From: Sporosarcina sp. FSL K6-1522
GTDB lineage: Bacteria > Bacillota > Bacilli > Bacillales_A > Planococcaceae
Direction: 5' to 3'
DNA length: 64,000 bases
Assembly (NCBI RefSeq): GCF_038622445.1
Contig: NZ_CP152019.1
Location: 1 to 64,000, forward strand
Positions 51,701-60,943 of the stretch are shown piece after piece (position 1 is the first letter of the stretch; each line of letters begins with the position of its first letter). Under the pieces are notes generated by a model. It worked only from the letters and a program-made list of their open reading frames with translations, was not told the origin of the DNA and ran no database searches. The position numbers and the translations under genes are program-made.

Positions 51701-52837
51701 TTATTTCGTTAAGTGTTTGGCAATCACAATACGTTGAATTTCACTTGTTCCTTCGTAAATTTCCGTGACTTTGGCGTCACGGAAGTAGCGCTCGACTGGA
51801 TAATCCTCTGTATAGCCATAGCCTCCGAATACTTGAACCGCTTCGATGGAACCTTCTACTGCCGCTTTCGAAGCGAATAGTTTCGCCATGGAGGCTTCTT
51901 TTCCACAAGGCAATCCTGCTGCACGCAACTGCGCCGCACGGTAGACAAGCAATCTTGCCGCTTCGACTGCTGTTGCCATATCCGCGAGCTTGAAGCCTAC
52001 CCCTTGCTGCAATGCAATCGGTTTACCAAACTGTACACGTTCTTTCGCATAGCCCGTCGCCGCTTCAAGTGCCGCCTCTGCAATACCAAGCGATTGCGCC
52101 GCAATACCGATTCGACCTACATCCAGATTTGCCATCGCAATTTTAAAGCCTTCGCCTTCTTCACCAAGACGGTTTTTGGCAGGTACATGCATATTATCAA
52201 ACGATAACTCCACTGTCCGTGAGCCATGCAGCCCCATTTTCTGCTCATCTTTTCCAATGACTAAGCCCGGCGTATCTTTATCGACAATAAAGGCTGTCAC
52301 ACCATACGTCCCTTTTCCCCGCTCTGTCGATGCGAACACGATATAGACATCCGCTTCCCCGCCGTTGGTAATAAACACCTTTGAGCCGTTCAACACGTAG
52401 TGGTCGTCTTTTTTCACAGCACGCGTTTTCAGTGAACCCGCATCAGAACCCGCTGACGGCTCCGTTAAACAGAATGCACCCAAGTATTCGCCACTCGCTA
52501 GCTTCGGTAAATAACTCGCTTTCTGCTCTTCGTTACCAAAATACATAATCGGATTTGTGCCGACAGATGTATGAACGGAAAGAATAACGCCCATAACAGC
52601 ACTTACTTTTGATAGCTCATGAATTGCGCTAATGTACGAAATAAAATCCATACCTGCTCCGCCATACTCTTCTGGAACCGTAATGCCCATCAAACCGAGC
52701 TCCGCCATTTTAGTTAGGATTTCTCGCGGGAATTCGCCAGCTTCCATTCGTGGAATAAATGGCTCAATTTCCGTCTTCGCAAAGCTTCTTACCATATCCC
52801 GCATCATCTGTTGTTCTTCGGTGAATGTTAAATTCAT
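51701..52837 (-). CDS. Acyl-CoA dehydrogenase (second copy)
   Basis: Paralogue of 378 aa with the same architecture: [49 protein letters not shown], catalytic Glu in YEGTSEIQR. Clearly diverged from the neighbour, so different chain length or branching preference is likely; isobutyryl- or butyryl-CoA would fit icmF and hbd. The ribosome-binding site is GGGAGTG. Confidence 0.92.
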   Translation of the reverse strand: MNLTFTEEQQMMRDMVRSFAKTEIEPFIPRMEAGEFPREILTKMAELGLMGITVPEEYGGAGMDFISYISAIHELSKVSAVMGVILSVHTSVGTNPIMYFGNEEQKASYLPKLASGEYLGAFCLTEPSAGSDAGSLKTRAVKKDDHYVLNGSKVFITNGGEADVYIVFASTERGKGTYGVTAFIVDKDTPGLVIGKDEQKMGLHGSRTVELSFDNMHVPAKNRLGEEGEGFKIAMANLDVGRIGIAAQSLGIAEAALEAATGYAKERVQFGKPIALQQGVGFKLADMATAVEAARLLVYRAAQLRAAGLPCGKEASMAKLFASKAAVEGSIEAVQVFGGYGYTEDYPVERYFRDAKVTEIYEGTSEIQRIVIAKHLTK

Positions 52838-52852
52838 ATCGTCTGCACTCCC

Positions 52853-53704
52853 TTAGTTGTAAACGTAAAAACCTCGTCCTGATTTTTTACCAAGCCAACC
52901 CGCTTTGACATATTTTCGAAGCAATGGACATGGGCGATATTTTGAATCTCCGAATCCTTCATGTAGCGTTTCCATAATGTATAAGCATGTGTCGAGTCCG
53001 ATGAAATCTGCTAGTTGTAGCGGCCCCATTGGATGGTTCATGCCGAGTTTCATCACTTCGTCGATCGATTCAATCGTTGCAACACCTTCATAGAGCGTAT
53101 AGATTGCTTCATTGATCATTGGCATCAGCACACGATTGGCAACAAAGCCTGGGAAGTCGTTTACTTCTACTGGTGTTTTTGCTAGTTTCACTGTCATATC
53201 CTCAACCGCTTTGTAGACATCATCCTCTGTTGCAAGACCACGGATGATTTCAACAAGCTGCATAACAGGTACTGGGTTCATAAAATGCATACCAATGACT
53301 TTTTCTGGGCGATTGGTTGCTGCCGCAATTTCGGTAATTGGAAGCGAAGATGTATTGGATGCAAGAATGGCATGTGCCGGTGCAATACTATCTAGTTTCG
53401 CGAAAATCGAACGCTTAATGTCCATATTTTCAACAGCTGCTTCGATGACAATGTCCACTTTTTCCGCATCCTGCAAGTCTAGTGATTTCGTAATACGACC
53501 GAGAACCGCTGCTTTTTCCTCTTCTGTCATACGACCTTTTTCAACGTTACGTGAAAGGTTTTTCGTAATGACTGCAAGCCCTTTTGTGTAGGATTCTTCT
53601 TTGATATCATTCAATGTCACGTCAAAGCCTGCCTGTGCACATACTTGGGCAATGCCGCCCCCCATTTGCCCTGCTCCGATGACCATTACTTTTTTGATGT
53701 CCAT
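52853..53704 (-). CDS. hbd: 3-hydroxybutyryl-CoA dehydrogenase
   Basis: NAD(P)-dependent oxidation of 3-hydroxyacyl-CoA, 283 aa. Rossmann motif [32 protein letters not shown], and the catalytic His in [18 protein letters not shown]. The start [10 protein letters not shown] at 53704 has GGGGGAG upstream; five earlier codons are open. MmgB/Hbd family. 16 bases from thl. Confidence 0.93.
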   Translation of the reverse strand: MDIKKVMVIGAGQMGGGIAQVCAQAGFDVTLNDIKEESYTKGLAVITKNLSRNVEKGRMTEEEKAAVLGRITKSLDLQDAEKVDIVIEAAVENMDIKRSIFAKLDSIAPAHAILASNTSSLPITEIAAATNRPEKVIGMHFMNPVPVMQLVEIIRGLATEDDVYKAVEDMTVKLAKTPVEVNDFPGFVANRVLMPMINEAIYTLYEGVATIESIDEVMKLGMNHPMGPLQLADFIGLDTCLYIMETLHEGFGDSKYRPCPLLRKYVKAGWLGKKSGRGFYVYN

Positions 53705-53720
53705 TATTGTCTCCCCCAAC

Positions 53721-54917
53721 TCACGCTAATTTTGGTACTTCAATCATAATCGCATCGCCTTGGCCGCCACCCGAACAAATGGATGCAATGCCAATGCCGC
53801 CACCACGGCGTTTCAATTCATGTGCCAGTGTCAAAATAATACGTGCGCCACTTGCGCCAATCGGATGTCCAAGTGCAACAGCCCCGCCGTTAACATTGAC
53901 TTTTTCAGGGTCAAGATCCGCAATTTGTGCACTCGCCAACGCTACAGCCGCAAATGCTTCATTAATTTCAAACAGGTCAATATCCTGTAGTTGCTTGCCT
54001 GTCTTTTTCAACAGCTCATTGATGACGAGCCCCGGTGTTTGTGGAAAATCTTCTGGTGCAATCGCCACTTCTGCGTGACCGATAATGGTAGCCAAAGGTG
54101 TTTTGCCTTCGCGTTTCGCACGCTCTTCATTCATCAACACAAGTGCGCATGCCCCGTCGTTGACGCCTGGTGCGTTGCCTGCTGTAATCGTGCCTTCCTT
54201 GCCAAATGCCGGGCGCAATTTTGCCAACGATTCGAGTGACGTATCACGACGTGGTGCTTCGTCCGTATTCACGACCACTGGATCGCCTTTGCGCTGCGGA
54301 ATCTCAATCGCAACGATTTCTTCTGCAAACAAGCCGTTATCGATTGCTTGTAAAGCACGTTCGTGACTGCGTAATGACCACGTATCCTGCGCTTCACGCG
54401 TTAACGACAATTTTTCAGCTGTTCCATTGCCATATGTCCCCATATGGACACGATCCGGTGAGAACGAACAAGAAAGCCCGTCATAGATCATGCCATCAAT
54501 AAGTTGCGCGTCACCCATCTTCATACCAAAACGGCCTTTTGGCACGTAATAGGGTGCGTTAGACATCGATTCCATGCCACCTGCAACAATCACTTCTTCA
54601 TCCCCAAGGCGAATAAGCTGATCGCCTAACGTCACACTACGCATACCTGATGCACACACTTTGTTAATGGTTTCTGTTTTGACCGACCATGGCAGGCCTG
54701 CTTTCGTCGCCGCTTGCCTCGAAGGTATTTGCCCTTGCCCTGCCTGCAATACCGTTCCGATGATGACTTCATCGACCTCATCTGCTGCAATGTTCGCACG
54801 ATGCAATGCTTCTTTAATCGCCACACCACCAAGATCACTTGCCGTTAACGTATGTAATGCGCCACCCAATTTTGTAAAAGGCGTTCGTGCGCCCTCTACT
54901 ATGACCGTTCTTGCCAT
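53721..54917 (-). CDS. thl: Acetyl-CoA C-acetyltransferase (thiolase)
   Basis: Thiolysis of acetoacetyl-CoA, 398 aa. Nucleophile Cys in [26 protein letters not shown], His in [13 protein letters not shown], and the second Cys in [12 protein letters not shown]. The ATG at 54917 has GGAGG seven bases upstream. First gene of the operon; cre-like and FadR-like sites lie just upstream. Confidence 0.94.
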   Translation of the reverse strand: MARTVIVEGARTPFTKLGGALHTLTASDLGGVAIKEALHRANIAADEVDEVIIGTVLQAGQGQIPSRQAATKAGLPWSVKTETINKVCASGMRSVTLGDQLIRLGDEEVIVAGGMESMSNAPYYVPKGRFGMKMGDAQLIDGMIYDGLSCSFSPDRVHMGTYGNGTAEKLSLTREAQDTWSLRSHERALQAIDNGLFAEEIVAIEIPQRKGDPVVVNTDEAPRRDTSLESLAKLRPAFGKEGTITAGNAPGVNDGACALVLMNEERAKREGKTPLATIIGHAEVAIAPEDFPQTPGLVINELLKKTGKQLQDIDLFEINEAFAAVALASAQIADLDPEKVNVNGGAVALGHPIGASGARIILTLAHELKRRGGGIGIASICSGGGQGDAIMIEVPKLA

Positions 54918-54942
54918 GCTTATCGCCTCCAAGGTTAGTAAG

Positions 54943-54957
54943 TGTTAACGCTTTCAC
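54943..54957 (-). promoter_or_regulatory. cre-like catabolite-repression site upstream of thl
   Basis: The minus strand GTGAAAGCGTTAACA matches WTGNAANCGNWNNCW at every position except the first. It lies between the likely promoter and the thl start, a typical place for CcpA roadblock. Confidence 0.6.
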
Positions 54958-54984
54958 TTTCTGGAATAATACAATAATTCGGAG

Positions 54985-55002
54985 CGACTGAACGCTCGCT
55001 CA
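54985..55002 (-). promoter_or_regulatory. FadR-box-like site upstream of thl
   Basis: The minus strand TGAGCGAGCGTTCAGTCG has 14 of 18 bases identical to the better site in front of fadF (57351-57368). About 10 of the 14 arm positions of the B. subtilis FadR box match. Confidence 0.45.
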
Positions 55003-55012
55003 ACAAGTTTTC

Positions 55013-55043
55013 ATGAAAAAGGGAGTGTTTCCACTCCCTTAAT
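55013..55043 (-). terminator. Terminator of fadF
   Basis: AAGGGAGTG pairs with CACTCCCTT around GAAA, and TTTTTCATG follows on the gene strand. It separates fadF from the thl operon. Confidence 0.9.
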
Positions 55044-55105
55044 TACTGCAATTGTACGATAATACTGATTGTTCCGCAACCACTTTTTGTTAGGTGTTAC
55101 CGATT

Positions 55106-57256
55106 TTATTGTAAAACTGCAGCTTCTTCTTGCTCTTCAAGTACTTGCACAGTTTCTCCGAAAATCGAACGTTCTAGTAGCTCTGCAATGTCGTATGTGC
55201 CGACTTTGTCTTCTACTTCAACCGCTTTCGTGCCATCTGACAACATCGTCAAGCAATACGGACAGCCGGATGAAATAATGCCTGGACTTACTTCAAGTGC
55301 TTGTTCTGTACGTGCAACGTTAATGCGATGGCCCGTATCTTCTTCCATCCACATCAAACCGCCACCCGCACCACAGCACATGCCGTCTTGGCGGTTACGT
55401 TTCATCTCTACAAGATTGACGCCCGGAATTGCCTTCAAAATTTCACGTGGCGGATCATAGACATCATTGTATCGGCCGAGGTAACAAGAATCATGGAACG
55501 TGATTGTTTCATTAATCGCATGCTCTGGCTTCAATTTGCCCTTCATCACAAGTTCATACAACAATTCGGTATGGTGAATGACTTCTGCTTTAAAACCAAA
55601 GTCTGGGTATTCATTTTTAAAGATATTGTAGGCGTGCGGGTCAATCGTAACGAGTTTCGTTACGCCCGCTTTTTCGAATTCTTCGATATTCGATGTCGCT
55701 AGCTCTTGGAATAAAAACTCATTTCCTAGACGACGCGGTGTATCCCCAGAGTTCTTTTCTTTATTGCCCAAAATCGCAAACTTCACACCTGCTTCGTTCA
55801 TCAAACGCGCAAATGCGAGCGCAATTTTTTGTGAACGGTTGTCGAATGCCCCCATCGAGCCAACCCAGAACAGATACTCAAACTCCTCATCTGCTTTTTT
55901 CAATTCTTTCACAGTTGGAATGCGAATATCCGGACTTGCATCACGCCATTTTTCTTTCTCTTTGCGGTTCAATCCCCACGGATTCCCTTGACGCTCAATG
56001 TTCGTCATAGCACGCTGTGCATCCGCATCCATTTTCCCTTCCGTCATCACAAGATAACGACGAAGGTCAATGATTTTGTCAACGTGTTCGTTCATCACCG
56101 GACATTGGTCTTCACAGTTTCGGCACGTTGTACATGCCCAAATTTCTTCTTCTGTAATAACATCGCCAATGAGTGCTGGACTGTAAATATCGTCCATAGA
56201 AGCACCTTCAAGACCCGCCGCGAGCGCAATTTGGTTCGCTTTCGTGTTGTTAAAAGCAAACGTCGGTACCCATGGTTTTTGCTTCGTCACGAGTGCACCT
56301 GTATTCGTTAAATTATCACGTAATTTCGTAATCAAGTCCATCGGAGACAGCATTTTACCCGTCCCTGCTGCTGGACACATATTTGTACAGCGCCCACATT
56401 CCACGCATGCATAAAGGTCAATCATTTGCAGTTGCGTGAAGTCAGTAATCTTTCCAACCCCAAGCGAAGGCATTTCATCCTCATCTTCCGCATTTTCCAA
56501 TGCTTCAAAATCGATAGGCTTTAGCGTTCCCGCGTGGTCCAAACGATGGAAGTAAACGTTTGCAGGCCCTGCGATTAAGTGCGCGTGTTTAGATTGTGGC
56601 ACGTACACAAGGAATGTCAGCAAGATGAGTAAGTGTGCCCACCAACCAACGAAGAACACAGCTGCCGCTCCTGTTGCCGGCAAGAATCCAAATACTGTAG
56701 CGATCAGTGATGCTACTGGCTCCGTCCATGTTGCGTCATGGCCTTGCCAAATAATATTCATACCGTTTGCAAGTAATGTCGAAAGCATGAGTCCCCCGAT
56801 GAAGATCAGGACAAGCCCCGATTTCCATCCTCGCTTTAAACGTACAAGTTTCTCGATATATCGACGGTGGAATGCCCACACAACCGCCACAAGAATCGTC
56901 AATGCGACAATTTCTTGGAAAAATGTAAAGGCTGGATAAAGTGGTCCAAGCGGCAAATGCGAACCTGGTTTTAATCCTTTCCAAATCAAGTCAATTGCTC
57001 CAAGTTGTACGAGCAAAAAACCGTAGAAGAACAGTAAATGGATTGTCCCACTTTTCTTGTCCTTTAATAGTTTCTTTTGTCCGAAGACGTAGACCCAAAT
57101 CTTTTGAAGACGTTCTTTGACGTTGTTGTCAAACTCTACTTTCTTCCCCAGTTTAATGAATTGAATCCGTGTTTTGATCAAATACGTGAACAAAGCAAGT
57201 GCATATGCGATCACTAGCAAGCATAAAATCCAGTTCGCAATTAGCAATGGGCTCAT
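55106..57256 (-). CDS. fadF: Membrane (Fe-S) oxidoreductase FadF
   Basis: Protein of 716 aa, probable electron-transfer partner of ETF and acyl-CoA dehydrogenases to the quinone pool. Six or so N-terminal transmembrane helices (to about residue 230), a ferredoxin-like pair of 4Fe-4S motifs (CVECGRCTNMCP near 283 and CTTCRNCEDQCP near 373), then two CCG-type heterodisulfide reductase motifs (SCYLGRYNDVY, DGMCCGAGGG, SSGCPYCLTML). B. subtilis fadF is next to acdA and rpoE, as here. A FadR-like operator sits in its promoter. Confidence 0.92.
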   Translation of the reverse strand: MSPLLIANWILCLLVIAYALALFTYLIKTRIQFIKLGKKVEFDNNVKERLQKIWVYVFGQKKLLKDKKSGTIHLLFFYGFLLVQLGAIDLIWKGLKPGSHLPLGPLYPAFTFFQEIVALTILVAVVWAFHRRYIEKLVRLKRGWKSGLVLIFIGGLMLSTLLANGMNIIWQGHDATWTEPVASLIATVFGFLPATGAAAVFFVGWWAHLLILLTFLVYVPQSKHAHLIAGPANVYFHRLDHAGTLKPIDFEALENAEDEDEMPSLGVGKITDFTQLQMIDLYACVECGRCTNMCPAAGTGKMLSPMDLITKLRDNLTNTGALVTKQKPWVPTFAFNNTKANQIALAAGLEGASMDDIYSPALIGDVITEEEIWACTTCRNCEDQCPVMNEHVDKIIDLRRYLVMTEGKMDADAQRAMTNIERQGNPWGLNRKEKEKWRDASPDIRIPTVKELKKADEEFEYLFWVGSMGAFDNRSQKIALAFARLMNEAGVKFAILGNKEKNSGDTPRRLGNEFLFQELATSNIEEFEKAGVTKLVTIDPHAYNIFKNEYPDFGFKAEVIHHTELLYELVMKGKLKPEHAINETITFHDSCYLGRYNDVYDPPREILKAIPGVNLVEMKRNRQDGMCCGAGGGLMWMEEDTGHRINVARTEQALEVSPGIISSGCPYCLTMLSDGTKAVEVEDKVGTYDIAELLERSIFGETVQVLEEQEEAAVLQ

Positions 57257-57350
57257 TCGTCCTCTCCCCTTCCTCCAAATGTTTTGACAATACTGATTAT
57301 TTTGATGTAGAATAGCATTTAGATAGATGCTCTATCTTCTAGTTTAAATA

Positions 57351-57368
57351 TGAATGAGCATTCAGTCA
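57351..57368 (-). promoter_or_regulatory. FadR-like operator in the fadF promoter
   Basis: The plus strand TGAATGAGCATTCAGTCA matches the B. subtilis FadR box arms (TGAATGA and TCATTCA) at 13 of 14 positions. On the minus strand it overlaps a TTGACT-17-TAAACT promoter, about 95 bases before the ATG. Confidence 0.7.
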
Positions 57369-57465
57369 ATGAAAACTTTTAAAAAGTTTAAAATACTCGT
57401 AACCTTATCAGCATTTAACGAGCCTTTTGACCTTGATAAAATGAGGTTTCTTAATCTTTTAATTA

Positions 57466-57513
57466 AAAAAGAGTTATTGGCCATAAATAATAGGCCAATA
57501 ACTCTTTTTTATT
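57466..57513. terminator. Bidirectional terminator downstream of the cobalamin genes
   Basis: AAAAGAGTTATTGGCC pairs with GGCCAATAACTCTTTT, with T runs on both strands. Confidence 0.92.
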
Positions 57514-57516
57514 CAA

Positions 57517-58182
57517 TCACTTAATCGTTAACGCATCCAATTGATGTCCAAATAACCGTTGCGCATCTTTGATTTTCGTTTTCGAAATGGCAAGCAAGAC
57601 AACCGTCGACGGGCCCGCCGTCTTCACTGCATCCAACGGCGTTTCGACAACAATCTCTACATCGCCTGTCATTTTGCGTACTTCCTTCAAAATCCCACTC
57701 GAGCCAACTGGCCATATCCGACTAACAACGCCCTGATCCAATGCTTGTCGAATAAGTCGAAGTGAAGCGACTTGCTCTGCAAAATCCAGCACTTCCTGCC
57801 CAACGAGCGGTGCACCATACGTAAACCATGTAAGCCCGTCAACAGCTGAACACTGTTGGCGTTTACCAATCATCGTGACCGCCATCGCCGACTGCATCAG
57901 CTCCATATTCGTTTCCGTACTGCCACTAATCGGCGGAACTTTAAGCCCCGCCTCTTGAAATAAATCCGTCACACCCGCCACATATTTTTCCCAGCTGGCG
58001 CTGCCGCTAAAGTTGTGAATCAAAATCGTCGTCGGCTCCGCACATGCTGCCCATTGCTCCAACAATGCGACACGCGCCGCGTAATGAGCAGTCAAACGAT
58101 CTGGCACTGCCACGCTGTCCGCAGGCTTTTCACCGATGCTACCCGAATTATCTGTTGTGACCACAAAATCATCACCAATCAT
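57517..58182 (-). CDS. cblS: Putative alpha-ribazole kinase CblS (PurM/AIR synthase-like)
   Basis: Protein of 221 aa. The N-terminus MIGDDFVVTTDNSGSIGEKP resembles the ATP/metal-binding start of PurM/SelD-like proteins. Paired with a CblT-like ECF S component just upstream, as in the alpha-ribazole salvage pathway described in Listeria and Geobacillus. It would phosphorylate imported alpha-ribazole to alpha-ribazole-5'-phosphate. The start chosen is the ATG at 58182, with GAGG spaced eight bases; the frame remains open through the neighbour. Function is inferred mainly from context and the N-terminal motif. Confidence 0.72.
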   Translation of the reverse strand: MIGDDFVVTTDNSGSIGEKPADSVAVPDRLTAHYAARVALLEQWAACAEPTTILIHNFSGSASWEKYVAGVTDLFQEAGLKVPPISGSTETNMELMQSAMAVTMIGKRQQCSAVDGLTWFTYGAPLVGQEVLDFAEQVASLRLIRQALDQGVVSRIWPVGSSGILKEVRKMTGDVEIVVETPLDAVKTAGPSTVVLLAISKTKIKDAQRLFGHQLDALTIK

Positions 58183-58193
58183 AATGGCATTCC

Positions 58194-58679
58194 TCAACGG
58201 AGTGCCCCCATTCGACCTTTCGCTACTTGCTGCAATGCTGGTATGACAACCGCTGCCACCGCCGAATTCAATAACGTCGCGACCAAAATCGACGGCAAGA
58301 TGCCTACAAAAAATGCCGGCGACACAAGGAAATAAAACGGCAGAGGTGCCAACAAACCGTTCGCGAGAATAAAGAACCCCCACTTCATGAGCGTGTAGCC
58401 TGCTTTATGCAAGTACGAAAAGATCACAACAATTGCAAACATTTCAAGCGCAACTAACACATGAAACGGCCCCATAGGAAATCCCGCATACATCGCTGAA
58501 GCCACATGACCTAGCGTTGCTGCGATGCCCGAAAATAACGGTGGTAAAAAAGCTACGGATAACAGCGCAGGTACCGTATCGAGCGCCAATGAACCCATTG
58601 CAGAGGGAATTTTAATCATCCCACCAATCACACACATCGCTGCGAACAACGCAGTCAGTGTCAACCGTTGCAACTTCAT
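58194..58679 (-). CDS. cblT: ECF transporter S component, CblT-like (alpha-ribazole uptake)
   Basis: Membrane protein of 161 aa with five or six helices. The N-terminus LTLTALFAAMCVIGGMIKIP is typical of ECF S components. The substrate alpha-ribazole is inferred from the adjacent cblS and B12 genes. AAGGAGG lies nine bases before the ATG at 58679. Four bases downstream of the adenosyltransferase gene; the stop is 12 bases from the cblS start. Confidence 0.78.
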   Translation of the reverse strand: MKLQRLTLTALFAAMCVIGGMIKIPSAMGSLALDTVPALLSVAFLPPLFSGIAATLGHVASAMYAGFPMGPFHVLVALEMFAIVVIFSYLHKAGYTLMKWGFFILANGLLAPLPFYFLVSPAFFVGILPSILVATLLNSAVAAVVIPALQQVAKGRMGALR

Positions 58680-58683
58680 GCGA

Positions 58684-59265
58684 TTAGTCCTCCTTTTTCT
58701 TATCCGTCCTAAACACTTTCGCACTTCTCACATACTCATTATCCGGCACATTGACCCGAGCATTGGCAATACGAGCCGCCACGAATAAATAGTCCGATAG
58801 ACGATTCAAATACTTTTGCACCGTTGCAGGTACATCTTCTTCTGCCTTCATCAATGTCACTGTCTGACGTTCTGCACGTCTGGCAATCGTCCGCGCAATA
58901 TGCAACGTGGCAGCAGCTGGTGAGCCACCCGGTAAGATGAAACGCTCAAGCTCGGGCGCCTCCTCCATCAACTCATCAATGCGTTGTTCTAACACTTCAA
59001 TCGGCTCTTCGGACAATTTGTAATGGCGTTCTTTCATGACATTCGCCAAGTCGCCACCGCCATCGAATAATTCGTTTTGAATCGTTTCCAAGTCCGTTAG
59101 CAAATCGGCAAAAATCGTCGCATCCAACTCCGTCATTGCCTTGCCGATAAATGAATTCAGCTCATCTGTCGTGCCGTATGCTTCCACACGTAAACTATCT
59201 TTATCGACACGTCCACCTATTAAACTTGTTTTCCCTTTATCCCCTGTACGTGTATAAATTTTCAT
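58684..59265 (-). CDS. pduO: Cob(I)alamin adenosyltransferase, PduO type
   Basis: Adds the adenosyl group to cob(I)alamin/cobinamide, 193 aa. Motifs: YTRTGDKGKTSLIGG (ATP binding), YGTTDELNSFIG, and ARTIARRAERQTV with the catalytic Arg. GGGGAG lies upstream of the ATG at 59265. It produces the cofactor form used by IcmF 9 kb away. Confidence 0.92.
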   Translation of the reverse strand: MKIYTRTGDKGKTSLIGGRVDKDSLRVEAYGTTDELNSFIGKAMTELDATIFADLLTDLETIQNELFDGGGDLANVMKERHYKLSEEPIEVLEQRIDELMEEAPELERFILPGGSPAAATLHIARTIARRAERQTVTLMKAEEDVPATVQKYLNRLSDYLFVAARIANARVNVPDNEYVRSAKVFRTDKKKED

Positions 59266-59267
59266 CT

Positions 59268-59660
59268 TCAATCTCCCCTTTTCTTTAGTATTTGTGCAAG
59301 TCCATACCAAATCCGTGTCACTTCATCCGCTTCCGCCATCAACCGCTGATAGAGCCGTCCACACGCATCACGCAACTGGCGCTGCTGTGCGTCAATCGGG
59401 ACAATTCCTCGGCCGATATCTGTCAAAATCACAATGACATCGCGCACCTCAATCGCCTTCATGATAGACTCAACAGCCTCAGCCTCCGGCAATTCTGTTT
59501 CTGCCAGCCATTTTTCCAGTCCTGCAATCACAATGGGCTGAGTTGTGGGCAAGTTCTGCGGGGGACACTCCCCTTCAAACCACACACACTCTTTATCCAC
59601 TAACATCGTTCTTACATAGTCCCTTTTGCCGTTATGGGCACCGCCGATATAGATGCGCAC
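59268..59660 (-). CDS. CobU-like adenosylcobinamide kinase/guanylyltransferase, short form
   Basis: Protein of 130 aa. The C-terminal half carries a CobU-like DIGRGIVPIDAQQRQLRDAC and QRLMAEADEVTRIWYG; the N-terminus IGGAHNGKRDYV looks like a variant P-loop. It is about 60 residues shorter than normal CobU and lacks the central part. A normal-length CobU with a normal P-loop but a degraded GIVP motif is at 61.8 kb, so the two may be complementary. GTG start, AGGAGGG six bases upstream. Overlaps the downstream phosphatase gene by 49 bases at its start. Confidence 0.7.
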   Translation of the reverse strand: MRIYIGGAHNGKRDYVRTMLVDKECVWFEGECPPQNLPTTQPIVIAGLEKWLAETELPEAEAVESIMKAIEVRDVIVILTDIGRGIVPIDAQQRQLRDACGRLYQRLMAEADEVTRIWYGLAQILKKRGD

Positions 59661-60205
59661 GTTTTTCCCTCCTTGAACGCTTTTTCACTCGACCATTCAA
59701 GGCGATAACCTGTACCATGCGGAATGTCCCATGACCAAAACGCACGCGCAACAGGTGAAAAGGCCGTTAAAATAGCGCGTATGGGGCCGCCATGTGTCAC
59801 CACAACGGCATCGTTCGACAACTCACTAAACGCAGGCAACACACGTGCTTCCAACGCTACCAAACTTTCACCACCCCTTGGTGCTATTCCGTAAGGGTCG
59901 TCAATCCACGCACGATAGTCCTTATCCTCTTCAAGGTCGGCATACGTTTTTCCTTCAAAATCACCGAAATGACATTCACGCCAACGACAATCCACCTCAT
60001 ACACCGCCTGTGGACAATACAATGCGGCGCTCTGCCTCACACGTAGTAAATCGCTCCCGACAACATGCGTTGGCTCAAAAGGCAATCCACTATCCCATGC
60101 TTCCAACGGCAAAATGGGTTCGTCTGTCCAACCGATATATTTGCGTGCTACATTTCCAGCCGTCGGCAAATGACGCATCACATAGATAACAAAGCTACGA
60201 GCCAT
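59612..60205 (-). CDS. cobC: Histidine phosphatase family protein (alpha-ribazole phosphatase, CobC-like)
   Basis: Protein of 197 aa with the branch-1 phosphohistidine motif MRHLPTAGN (RH catalytic), CHFGDFEGKTYADLE, and VVTHGGPIRAIL with the second His. By context it dephosphorylates alpha-ribazole-5'-phosphate or cobalamin-5'-phosphate. GGAGG lies seven bases before the ATG at 60205. It overlaps cobS by 28 bases and the short CobU-like gene by 49 bases. Confidence 0.82.
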   Translation of the reverse strand: MARSFVIYVMRHLPTAGNVARKYIGWTDEPILPLEAWDSGLPFEPTHVVGSDLLRVRQSAALYCPQAVYEVDCRWRECHFGDFEGKTYADLEEDKDYRAWIDDPYGIAPRGGESLVALEARVLPAFSELSNDAVVVTHGGPIRAILTAFSPVARAFWSWDIPHGTGYRLEWSSEKAFKEGKTCASISAVPITAKGTM

Positions 60206-60942
60206 AACAATGCCTCCATTCCTTCGATGAACGCACCACATAAATCGCCGCTAACGCCACCAAAATGCTTTAGCGACCATTTGCGAAATAACACAACGCC
60301 TACAAACAATACGACTGCCCATGCTACTGGGATACTTATACTATTCATCACGAATCCGACAATGAACATGGCCAACACACTACCAATCACGGAACAACCT
60401 ATCACCACATTGCCTGCCATTTTCTCTTTAAAGAAATGAGCAATGCCTTTGTCTTTCGCCAGTGGAACCGTAGTGAAATAAACATTCAAAGCGGCGCGCG
60501 CTAACAATGGGATTGCGATGAATAACGCGACATTTCCCATTCCACGCAGTAACAGTTCATTGAACAAGGCGATTTTCACAATGACCAGCAGCACAAGTGC
60601 CATCGCTCCAAACGCGCCCAGACGCGGATCATCTAAAATTTCCAATCGTTTCTCGCGGTCCCGATAGGAAAAAAATGCATCGCCCGTATCCGCCCAGCCA
60701 TCCAAATGCAGACCACCTGTTAACACAATGCCTGCCAATAGAATGAGAACCGCCGTCAGCAATGTCCCCATGTGCAATTCCTGAAACAACACAAAGGACA
60801 CTGTATACATGACAAGCCCGATGGCAGCGCCAACAACGGGAAGCGCCACATACATAGCCGTCACGTCTTTACGCTCCAACGGCAATTCTTTTTTTATAGG
60901 AATCGATGTGAAAAACTGCAACGCTAACAACAAACCGTTCAC
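60178..60942 (-). CDS. cobS: Adenosylcobinamide-GDP ribazoletransferase (cobalamin synthase)
   Basis: Membrane enzyme of 254 aa joining AdoCbi-GDP and alpha-ribazole (phosphate). Several transmembrane helices; family motifs ALQFFTSIP, GGLHLDGWADTGDAFFSYRDRE and DDPRLGAFGAMAL, plus GVSGDLCGAFIE near the C-terminus. GTG start, with AGGAGG inside the end of the cobQ-like gene, indicating coupling. Confidence 0.92.
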   Translation of the reverse strand: MNGLLLALQFFTSIPIKKELPLERKDVTAMYVALPVVGAAIGLVMYTVSFVLFQELHMGTLLTAVLILLAGIVLTGGLHLDGWADTGDAFFSYRDREKRLEILDDPRLGAFGAMALVLLVIVKIALFNELLLRGMGNVALFIAIPLLARAALNVYFTTVPLAKDKGIAHFFKEKMAGNVVIGCSVIGSVLAMFIVGFVMNSISIPVAWAVVLFVGVVLFRKWSLKHFGGVSGDLCGAFIEGMEALLWLVALLSM

Positions 60943-60943
60943 A

